A DNA stretch of 5,363 bases from Alphaproteobacteria bacterium (GTDB taxonomy: Bacteria > Pseudomonadota > Alphaproteobacteria > Rhizobiales > Aestuariivirgaceae). The stretch covers positions 1 to 5,363 of the forward strand of contig JAPLOT010000097.1 of NCBI GenBank assembly GCA_026400595.1. Reading direction: 5' to 3'. Shown here piece by piece: positions 1-5,363 of the stretch. The first letter of the stretch is position 1; the number at the start of each line of letters is the position of its first letter. The notes below the pieces were generated by a model, which saw nothing but the letters and a program-made list of their open reading frames with translations, was not told the DNA's origin and did no database searches. The position numbers and the translations under genes were made by a program.

Positions 1-1758
1 CTCGACCTCATCCGCCACTCGACCGCACACCTTCTTGCCTGCGCGGTGAAGGAGCTTTTCCCGGAGGCGCAGGTGACCATCGGCCCGGTGATCGAGAACG
101 GCTTCTACTACGACTTCTTCCGCAACCAGCCCTTCACCACCGAAGACTTTGCGGCCATCGAGAAGAAGATGCGCGAGATCATCGCGCGCGACAAGCCGTT
201 CACCAAGTCGCTCAAGACACGCGAAGAGGCGAAGGCCTTCTTCCGCGACAAGGGCGAATTGTTCAAGGTTGAGCTGGTGGAAGCGATTCCGGCCGGTCAG
301 GACATCAAGTTCTACGATCAGGGGGGGTGGATCGACCTGTGCCGAGGCCCTCACATGACCTCGACCGGCAAGATCGGCAATGCCTTCAAGCTCATGAAGG
401 TGGCGGGCGCCTACTGGCGGGGCGATTCGAAAAACCCGATGCTGACGCGGATCTACGGGACGGCCTGGGCCAGCGACAAGGATCTGCAGTCCTATCTCAC
501 CGCGCTCGAAGAGGCCGAGAAGCGTGACCATCGCAAGCTGGGCCGCGAAATGGACCTGTTCCATTTCCAGGAAGAGGGCCCGGGCGTCGTCTTCTGGCAC
601 GCCAAGGGCTGGACCATGTTCCAGCAACTGATTGCCTACATGCGCCGCCGGCTGGCGAAGCTCGACTACCAGGAGGTCAATGCGCCGCAGCTTCTCGACA
701 AGTCGCTCTGGGAGACCTCCGGGCACTGGGGCTGGTACAAGGAGGCGATGTTTGCGGCGACCTCTGCCGGCGATACGACGGACGACGACCAGGTTTTCGC
801 CATCAAGCCGATGAACTGCCCCGGACATGTGCAGATCTTCAAGCATGGCTTGCGGTCCTATCGCGAGTTGCCGCTGCGGCTTGCCGAATTCGGCAATGTG
901 CACCGCTATGAACCGTCGGGCGCCCTGCACGGGCTGATGCGTGTGCGCGGCTTCACGCAAGACGACGCGCACATCTTCTGCACGGAAGAGCAGATGGCTG
1001 ACGAATGCCTCAAGATCAATGATCTCATCCTCTCCACCTACAGGGATTTCGGCTTCGAGGAGATCGTGGTGAAGCTGTCGACGCGCCCGGAAAAGCGCGT
1101 GGGCTCGGATGCCGCCTGGGATAGGGCCGAGGACATCATGTCCAAGGTGCTCGTCCAGATCGCCGAGGAGTCCGGCGGCAAGATCAAGACGGCGGTGAAC
1201 CCGGGCGAGGGCGCCTTCTATGGGCCGAAGTTCGAGTATGTGTTGCGCGATGCAATCGGCCGCGACTGGCAATGCGGAACAACGCAGGTGGATTTCAATC
1301 TGCCGGAGCGCTTCGGCGCCTTCTATATCGGCGCCGACGGCGAGAAGAAGGTGCCGGTGATGATTCATCGTGCCATCTGCGGATCCATGGAGCGCTATCT
1401 CGGCATTCTCATCGAGCACTTTGCCGGTCACTTCCCGCTGTGGCTTGCTCCCTTGCAGATTGTCGTGGCGACCATCACGTCCGATGGCGACGCCTATGCG
1501 CTCGACGTGCGCGATGTGCTGCGTCGCGCGGGGCTGAGGGCCGATGCCGATCTGCGCAACGAGAAGATCAACTACAAGGTCCGCGAACATTCGGTTCAGA
1601 AGGTTCCGGTCATTCTGGTGGTCGGCAAGCGCGAGATGGACGAGCGGACGGTGAACGTTCGCAGGCTTGGCTCGCAGAACCAGTCCAGCATGAGCCTCGA
1701 GGCAGCGATCGCTGCGCTGGCCGCGGAAGCAACACCGCCGGATTTGAAGCGGACCTGA
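1..1758 (+). CDS. thrS: Threonyl-tRNA synthetase (ThrRS), 5'-truncated by the window edge
   Basis: This cytoplasmic class II aminoacyl-tRNA synthetase attaches threonine to tRNA-Thr and hydrolyses mischarged Ser-tRNA-Thr. The frame is open from base 1, so the gene continues upstream; the GTG at 46 is an internal Val codon, not the start. By comparison with the 642-residue E. coli protein, about 67 N-terminal residues (the TGS domain) lie outside. Numbering visible residues from base 1, the editing domain shows HSTAH (6-10) and the CRGPH pair C114/H118. The catalytic core shows the zinc ligands C273 (NCPGH), H324 (DDAH) and H456 (MIHRA), motif 2 Arg302 (HRYEPSG) and motif 3 Arg465 (GSMER). These match E. 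coli C334, H385, H511, R363 and R520. The anticodon-binding domain runs from about residue 481 to 585. The gene looks intact and functional. The family assignment is essentially certain. The promoter and any leader regulation lie outside the window. Confidence 0.98.
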   Translation, partial: LDLIRHSTAHLLACAVKELFPEAQVTIGPVIENGFYYDFFRNQPFTTEDFAAIEKKMREIIARDKPFTKSLKTREEAKAFFRDKGELFKVELVEAIPAGQDIKFYDQGGWIDLCRGPHMTSTGKIGNAFKLMKVAGAYWRGDSKNPMLTRIYGTAWASDKDLQSYLTALEEAEKRDHRKLGREMDLFHFQEEGPGVVFWHAKGWTMFQQLIAYMRRRLAKLDYQEVNAPQLLDKSLWETSGHWGWYKEAMFAATSAGDTTDDDQVFAIKPMNCPGHVQIFKHGLRSYRELPLRLAEFGNVHRYEPSGALHGLMRVRGFTQDDAHIFCTEEQMADECLKINDLILSTYRDFGFEEIVVKLSTRPEKRVGSDAAWDRAEDIMSKVLVQIAEESGGKIKTAVNPGEGAFYGPKFEYVLRDAIGRDWQCGTTQVDFNLPERFGAFYIGADGEKKVPVMIHRAICGSMERYLGILIEHFAGHFPLWLAPLQIVVATITSDGDAYALDVRDVLRRAGLRADADLRNEKINYKVREHSVQKVPVILVVGKREMDERTVNVRRLGSQNQSSMSLEAAIAALAAEATPPDLKRT

Positions 1759-1827
1759 TCGTGACGAAGATCGTTGCACGGGGCGAGGTGCTGGGTTAGC
1801 GTCCGGCCCGTGGGGCGGCAGTCTAGA
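1759..1827 (+). other. 69-base gap between thrS and tctC; possible rearrangement junction
   Basis: This short stretch lies where a promoter, a ribosome binding site and the tctC signal-peptide codons would be expected. In none of the three forward frames does it encode a basic-then-hydrophobic leader. One frame reads on from a TTG at 1774 into tctC but gives an Arg-rich, non-hydrophobic peptide; the other two contain stops (TAG at 1797 and 1824, TGA at 1829). No convincing terminator or promoter is visible. The intact thrS end on the left and the conserved TctC core starting at about 1834 on the right place any junction within this gap. Confidence 0.45.
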
Positions 1828-2712
1828 GTGAACGATTTGAGGATCATCGCCCCGGCCGGTCCGGGCGGCGGATGGGACCAGACGGCCCGTGCGCTGGCGG
1901 ACGTCATGGCGGCCTCGGGTGCCACCGGGATCACCGTCGAGAATGTCCCGGGAGCGGGCGGCACGGTGGGTCTCGCGCAGCTCGTGGACCAGGAAAAGGG
2001 CAAGCCGAATGTCATGATGGTCAATGGCCTGGTCATGGTTGGCGCCATCCTGACGAACCAGTCCGCAGTCAATCTGGGCATGACCACGCCGGTTGCTCGC
2101 CTGACCGGCGAGTATGAGGTCATCGTGGTGCCTGCCTCATCCGAGGTAAAGACGCTGGCTGACCTGGTGGCGAAACTGAAGGCAGATACCGGAACCGTTG
2201 CCTTTGGCGGCGGCTCTGCCGGCGGCACCGACCACATTCTCGCGGGCCTGGTGGCCAAGGCGGCCGGCGGCGATGTGACCAAGCTCAACTACGTGCCCTT
2301 CTCGGGCGGTGGCGAAGCCCTTGCAGCCGTGATGGGCGGACATGTCGTGGCCGGCATCAGCGGCTACAGCGAATGGGCCGGGCAGATCGCCTCGGGCGAA
2401 CTGCGCGCGCTGGCGCTCTCCGCGCCCGAGCGTCAGGCGGGAATCGACATTCCGACCCTCAAGGAGCAGGGGGTAGACGTCGAACTCGCCAACTGGCGCG
2501 CCATCGTTGCTCCTCCGGGCCTGGACGAAGCGCAGACGAAGGCGCTGCGCGATGCGGTGGACGCCGCCGTCAAGAGCGATGCCTGGAAAAAGGTACTGGC
2601 CGAGAAGAAGTGGACGGATCTTTATCTTCCGGGCGACGATTTCGGCAAGCTGCTCGAGGCCGAGAATGCGCGGGTCACCGAGATTCTCAAGTCGGTCGGC
2701 CTCGTCCAGTAA
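1828..2712 (+). CDS. tctC: Tripartite tricarboxylate transporter solute-binding protein (TctC/Bug family), without a recognisable signal peptide
   Basis: TctC proteins are periplasmic binding proteins that capture carboxylates such as citrate and hand them to the TctAB membrane complex. From the GTG at 1828 the product has 294 residues. Family hallmarks are the glycine-rich first ligand loop PAGPGGGWDQTAR (9-21), NVPGAGGTVGLAQ (39-51), the second loop AFGGGSAGGTDH (125-136) and YVPFSGGGEALAAVMGGHV (155-173). Length and motifs indicate a complete mature domain. Family members normally carry a leader of 20-30 residues, and none is visible here. In-frame alternatives are GTG 1810 and TTG 1774; the latter adds 18 residues rich in Arg with no hydrophobic core. 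GTG 1828 was chosen because conserved sequence begins two codons later, but its ribosome binding site is poor (GGGG at 1812-1815). If the leader is truly absent the protein would stay in the cytoplasm and could not serve transport, so this may be a 5'-truncated gene. The ligand cannot be read from the sequence. The family call is strong; the start is uncertain. Confidence 0.88.
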   Translation: MNDLRIIAPAGPGGGWDQTARALADVMAASGATGITVENVPGAGGTVGLAQLVDQEKGKPNVMMVNGLVMVGAILTNQSAVNLGMTTPVARLTGEYEVIVVPASSEVKTLADLVAKLKADTGTVAFGGGSAGGTDHILAGLVAKAAGGDVTKLNYVPFSGGGEALAAVMGGHVVAGISGYSEWAGQIASGELRALALSAPERQAGIDIPTLKEQGVDVELANWRAIVAPPGLDEAQTKALRDAVDAAVKSDAWKKVLAEKKWTDLYLPGDDFGKLLEAENARVTEILKSVGLVQ

Positions 2713-2721
2713 CGCCCAGAC

Positions 2722-3195
2722 GTGAACACACAACGCCAGACGTCCGTGGCCGGTCTTCTGATCGGCTTCGGACTCGTTGCGATTGCGGCCGTCATTGCCG
2801 TCGATGTGTCCGGGATGCGCGTACCGCCGGTCCATGCCAAGGTCGGTCCGCGTTTCTTCCCTTTGCTGGTGTCCTGTGGGCTTGCAGTTGCCGGCGCCGT
2901 TACGGCATGGCAGTCGTGGCGCGGAACCTTCGAGTCCGAGGAGTCTCACCCGACCGACTGGGCGGCGGTCGCGATCGTCAGCGCGGGTCTCATCCTGCAC
3001 ATGAACCTGCTCAAGCCCCTGGGCTTTGTCCCGGCAGCCGTTGTCCTCTTCATGTGCGTCACCTTCGCATTCGGCAGCCGCAGCTTTCTGCGCGACGGTG
3101 TCGTGGCCCTTGTCCTTGCAATGACGGCATATCTTGCCTTTACGCGGCTTCTTGGCCTGCAGCTTCCGCCCGGCGTTCTCGCAGGGGTGCTCTAG
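2722..3195 (+). CDS. tctB: Tripartite tricarboxylate transporter small membrane subunit TctB
   Basis: TctB is the small, poorly conserved inner-membrane subunit that partners TctA. The product has 157 residues, normal for the family. Hydrophobic segments are seen at about 9-29, 45-64, 80-117 (long enough for two helices around the NLLKPLGF turn) and 125-144, giving the usual four-to-five-helix pattern. The first loop carries VGPRFFPLLV (41-50), a typical TctB stretch, and the later PLGFVPAA (99-106) is also characteristic. The GTG start is well constrained: the tctC stop at 2710-2712 is in the same frame, and 2722 is the only start codon before the first membrane helix. No clear Shine-Dalgarno sequence precedes it, so translation may depend on coupling to tctC nine bases upstream. 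The TctA gene follows after one base. Identification rests on topology and gene order plus these short motifs. Confidence 0.92.
   Translation: MNTQRQTSVAGLLIGFGLVAIAAVIAVDVSGMRVPPVHAKVGPRFFPLLVSCGLAVAGAVTAWQSWRGTFESEESHPTDWAAVAIVSAGLILHMNLLKPLGFVPAAVVLFMCVTFAFGSRSFLRDGVVALVLAMTAYLAFTRLLGLQLPPGVLAGVL
3183..3187 (+). promoter_or_regulatory. Probable ribosome binding site of tctA
   Basis: AGGGG lies nine bases before the ATG at 3197, inside the last codons of tctB. It supports that ATG over an in-frame TTG at 3134, which would overlap tctB by 62 bases and add a poorly hydrophobic extension. It is a partial match to the Shine-Dalgarno consensus. Confidence 0.45.
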
Positions 3196-3196
3196 C

Positions 3197-4687
3197 ATGG
3201 AGGCCTTCGGCGCATTGCTGGATGGCTTTGCCACTGCGCTGACGCCGATCAACCTGATGTGGTCATTGGTTGGCGTCACCCTTGGCACGCTCATCGGCAT
3301 CCTGCCGGGCATTGGTCCGGCGCTGACCATCGCCCTGCTGCTGCCGGTAACGCGCACGCTTGACCCGACTGGCGCCTTCATCATGTTTGCCGGGCTCTAC
3401 TATGGCGCCATGTACGGCAGTTCGACGACATCGATCCTGCTCAACACGCCGGGGGAATCCGGGTCCATCGTCACCGCCCTGGAAGGAAACCAGATGGCGC
3501 GGCGCGGACGTGGTGCGGCAGCACTGGCCACGGCGGCAATCGGATCCTTCGTCGCGGGCACCATCGGCACCATGCTGCTGACCTTCTTGGCGCCGCTCTT
3601 CGTGAAGCTCGCCATTCTCTTCGGCCCGGCCGAATACTTCGCGCTCATGGTGCTGGCCTTCACAACCGTCACCACGCTGCTCGGCAGTTCGGTGGTCAAG
3701 GGGTTGACCAGCCTGATGATTGGACTCGCCTTCGGCCTTGCCGGTACCGATATCCTGACGGGTCAGCCGCGTCTGGTCTTCGGCATTCCCAGCATGCTGC
3801 GCGGCATCGACACCGTCGTCGTGGCCGTTGGCCTCTTCGCGGTGGGTGAAGCTCTCTACATGGCATCACGCAGAGACCTGCGCGAGGCCGTGATCCTGCC
3901 GATCAAGGGCTCGCTGTTCATGACGCGCGAGGAATGGCGCCGCTCCTGGAAGCCCTGGCTGCGCGGAACGGCACTGGGCTTTCCCTTCGGCGCGCTTCCT
4001 GCCGGGGGGACCGAAATCCCGACCTTCCTGTCCTACTTCATGGAAAAGAAGCTCTCCAAGAATCCGGAAGAATTCGGCAAGGGTGCGATCGAGGGCGTTG
4101 CAGGACCGGAAGCCGCCAACAATGCCGCGGTGGCCGGCGTGCTGGTGCCGTTGCTGGCGCTGGGCTTGCCCACCTCCGCCACAGCGGCAATCCTGCTGGC
4201 GGCCTTCGAACAGTACAATCTGCAGCCAGGGCCGCAGCTCTTCACGGCCTCCGGACCGCTGGTCTGGGGCCTGATTGCCAGCCTTTACATCGGGAACGTG
4301 ATGCTGCTGGTGCTGAACCTGCCATTGGCGGGTCTGTGGGTCCGGTTGCTGGCCATCCCCCAGCCCTTGCTCTATGGCGGCATTCTCGTTTTCTCGACGC
4401 TGGGTGTCTACAGCCTGAGCAATTCGACCTTCGACCTCGTCCTGCTTTTCGTGGTTGGCTTGATCGGGTTCGTGATGCGCCGGCATGACTTCCCGGTTGC
4501 GCCAGCCATCATCGGGCTGATCCTCGGGCCCATGGCGGAAGCACAGTTCCGCCGCGCGCTGACCATCAGCCAAGGCGATGCCTCGGTCTTCTTCACGCAT
4601 CCGATCTCGCTCGCGCTTCTTGTCATTGCAGCGCTGGTGCTGCTGCTGCCGGCGCTGATCCGCAAGCTGCCCGTTCAGAAGCTCTGA
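3197..4687 (+). CDS. tctA: Tripartite tricarboxylate transporter large membrane subunit TctA
   Basis: TctA is the large inner-membrane subunit that forms the translocation path for the carboxylate delivered by TctC, thought to be driven by the ion gradient. The product has 496 residues, close to the roughly 500 usual for the family, with about a dozen hydrophobic segments. Signature stretches are GILPGIGPALTIALLLP (34-50), YYGAMYGSSTTSILLNTPGE (68-87) followed by ALEGNQMARRG (94-104), then GALPAGGTEIPTFLSY (265-280), EGVAGPEAANNAA (299-311) and LALGLPTSATAAILL (320-334). The LPGIGP and LPAGGTE stretches are counterparts in the two halves of the protein, in line with the internal repeat of this family. 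The C-terminus ends in a hydrophobic helix (about 470-487) and a short basic tail. The ATG lies one base after the tctB stop, so the two are probably translationally coupled. The gene looks intact, and its specificity cannot be inferred. Confidence 0.97.
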   Translation: MEAFGALLDGFATALTPINLMWSLVGVTLGTLIGILPGIGPALTIALLLPVTRTLDPTGAFIMFAGLYYGAMYGSSTTSILLNTPGESGSIVTALEGNQMARRGRGAAALATAAIGSFVAGTIGTMLLTFLAPLFVKLAILFGPAEYFALMVLAFTTVTTLLGSSVVKGLTSLMIGLAFGLAGTDILTGQPRLVFGIPSMLRGIDTVVVAVGLFAVGEALYMASRRDLREAVILPIKGSLFMTREEWRRSWKPWLRGTALGFPFGALPAGGTEIPTFLSYFMEKKLSKNPEEFGKGAIEGVAGPEAANNAAVAGVLVPLLALGLPTSATAAILLAAFEQYNLQPGPQLFTASGPLVWGLIASLYIGNVMLLVLNLPLAGLWVRLLAIPQPLLYGGILVFSTLGVYSLSNSTFDLVLLFVVGLIGFVMRRHDFPVAPAIIGLILGPMAEAQFRRALTISQGDASVFFTHPISLALLVIAALVLLLPALIRKLPVQKL

Positions 4688-4704
4688 ACCGCTTGGCAGC
4701 GGTT
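4687..4704 (+). terminator. Hairpin overlapping the tctA stop codon; weak terminator or attenuator
   Basis: The arms AACCGCT (4687-4693) and AGCGGTT (4698-4704) are perfectly complementary with a four-base loop, giving a seven-pair stem. Only three T residues (4703-4705) accompany it, followed by CC, so it is weak as a Rho-independent terminator. It is the only clear inverted repeat in a gene gap here and sits at the end of the transporter operon, 14 bases before the next ATG. It may reduce read-through or protect the tct message at its 3' end. Confidence 0.4.
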
Positions 4705-4718
4705 TCCGTATTGGGAAT

Positions 4719-5363
4719 ATGACCCTGCCCATTATCATTGTCGGCGGCAGCGGTGGCATCGGGAGCGCCCTGGCCCGCCGACTCGCTGCGGCTGGCCGGG
4801 CGCTTCACCTGATCGGGCGTGACGGGGCAAGGCTTTCGGCCACGGCCGCTGAAACCGGAGCAAGTCATGCCGTTGCAGATGTCGGCGACCGCGGAGCGTT
4901 GGCGGACGCGATCGCTGCGGCAGGTGGTGTCGCGGCGGGCCTGGTCTATGCGGTGGGCTCGATCACGCTGAAGCCGCTGGCGCGCATCACCGATGATGAC
5001 ATCGAGCGCGACTTTCGCCTCAATGCCCTCGGCGCGTTCCGTTCCGTGCAGTTGGCATTGCCTGCGCTCAAGGCCAACCCGGAAGTTTCCTCCGTGGTGC
5101 TGTTCTCGAGCATCGCTGTGACCCAGGGCTTCACCTCGCATGCGTCGATCGGAATGGCCAAGGGAGCGGTCGAGGGGCTGACCCTGTCGCTTGCGGCCGA
5201 GCTTGCGCCGAAGCTGCTGGTGAACTGCATCGCGCCGTCTCTCACCCAGACGCCACTGGCGGCCGGCCTGACCGCCAATGCGCAAATGGCTTCGGCCATT
5301 GCCGCACTGCATCCCCTGCAGCGCCTGGGCGAGGCGGATGACATCGCCGCACTTGCCGCCTTC
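4719..5363 (+). CDS. Atypical SDR-fold oxidoreductase, 3'-truncated by the window edge
   Basis: This is a Rossmann-fold SDR protein, expected to bind NAD(P)(H); its substrate is unknown. The 215 visible codons run open to the window edge, and roughly 20-30 residues are missing by comparison with classical SDRs of about 240-250. Seen: strand 1 and the nucleotide-binding loop IIIVGGSGGIG (5-15), basic R34 after strand 2 (which might favour NADP), D54 before the adenine pocket, YAVG (77-80) in place of the NNAG motif, N102 of the helix-4 LN motif, S131 of the SS pair, K148, and the late LVNCIAPSLTQTPLA (167-181). The catalytic pattern Ser-Tyr-Lys is broken: the residue four before K148 is I144, not Tyr (HASIGMAK, 141-148). 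I recall related SDR-like proteins with a similar HAS...AKGAVEGL stretch, so this may mark a subfamily and not a mutation. ATG 4719 is chosen because strand 1 begins at once; GGGA at 4713-4716 is too close to be an ideal ribosome binding site. The gene could be co-transcribed with tctA across the hairpin. Confidence 0.88.
   Translation, partial: MTLPIIIVGGSGGIGSALARRLAAAGRALHLIGRDGARLSATAAETGASHAVADVGDRGALADAIAAAGGVAAGLVYAVGSITLKPLARITDDDIERDFRLNALGAFRSVQLALPALKANPEVSSVVLFSSIAVTQGFTSHASIGMAKGAVEGLTLSLAAELAPKLLVNCIAPSLTQTPLAAGLTANAQMASAIAALHPLQRLGEADDIAALAAF

Noticed and set aside
321..327. Run of seven G in thrS as a frameshift or slippage site
   Set aside because: The frame stays open and correctly aligned on both sides, and the conserved CRGPH editing motif follows in frame, so there is no sign of a frameshift.
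1272..1799. 175-codon + strand frame crossing the thrS stop
   Set aside because: It was considered as a possible source of a tctC leader or a small gene after thrS. It is a shadow of the thrS 3' end, and its tail after the thrS stop is only about 13 codons before a TAG.
1803..1818. Imperfect hairpin in the thrS-tctC gap as a thrS terminator
   Set aside because: Two short three- and two-pair stems separated by a G-G mismatch, with no T-tract behind. This is expected by chance in GC-rich DNA.
1596..2288. 230-codon - strand frame spanning the thrS-tctC gap
   Set aside because: It was considered as a gene that might explain the gap, but nearly all of it is antisense to thrS and tctC. Its Pro-, Thr- and Ala-rich sequence has no motif.
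3134..3196. Upstream TTG start for tctA
   Set aside because: It would overlap most of the tctB 3' end. ATG 3197 has a Shine-Dalgarno-like AGGGG and gives the normal family length and N-terminus.
2137..3384. 415-codon open frame on the - strand
   Set aside because: It lies antisense to tctC, tctB and the start of tctA. The translation is rich in Arg, Gly, His and Asp with no recognisable domain, as expected for the shadow of GC-rich coding DNA.
4709..4719. Small palindrome TATT-GGG-AATA just before the SDR start as an operator
   Set aside because: The arms are only four bases long and no second copy is seen, so there is too little to support a binding site.
3866..4759. 297-codon open frame on the - strand
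   Set aside because: It is antisense to tctA. The product is Gln-, Arg- and His-rich and low in hydrophobic residues, with no family motif.
4623..5312. 229-codon open frame on the - strand
   Set aside because: It is antisense to the SDR gene, whose plus-strand translation has clear cofactor-binding motifs. The antisense product shows none.

Overview
The window looks like a chromosomal segment of a high-GC alphaproteobacterium, probably of the Rhizobiales/Hyphomicrobiales type. This is judged from the wording of the threonyl-tRNA synthetase (for example, its C-terminal ending in PPDLKR and the extra acidic loop before the zinc cysteine) and from the long stop-free antisense frames typical of GC-rich DNA. 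That placement is an inference from remembered sequence patterns, not from a search. All supported genes lie on the + strand.

Layout: (1) Positions 1-1758 hold the 3' nine-tenths of thrS. The gene enters from the left edge already inside the editing domain, and every catalytic and zinc-binding residue checked is present. (2) A 69-base gap at 1759-1827 separates thrS from the next gene. (3) Positions 1828-4687 hold a tightly packed tctC-tctB-tctA set. It encodes a tripartite tricarboxylate transporter (TTT family): a periplasmic solute-binding protein, a small four-helix membrane subunit and a large membrane subunit. The spacings are 9 bases (tctC-tctB) and 1 base (tctB-tctA), so the three genes are almost certainly one operon. 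(4) A short perfect hairpin overlaps the tctA stop codon. (5) From 4719 to the right edge runs the first 215 codons of a short-chain dehydrogenase/reductase (SDR)-fold protein.

How the genes work together: TctC should capture a carboxylate in the periplasm and deliver it to the TctAB membrane complex for ion-coupled uptake. The SDR-like protein may or may not be linked to metabolism of that substrate. thrS is a housekeeping gene and is probably only a neighbour.

Two points deserve attention. The tctC reading frame has a complete mature domain but no recognisable signal peptide, and the conserved part starts only about 75 bases after the thrS stop, which suggests a deletion or rearrangement junction or an assembly error. 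The SDR-like protein has Ile where the family normally has its catalytic Tyr. I see no mobile element, CRISPR array, RNA gene or clearly new system. No gene-free stretch exceeds 70 bases.
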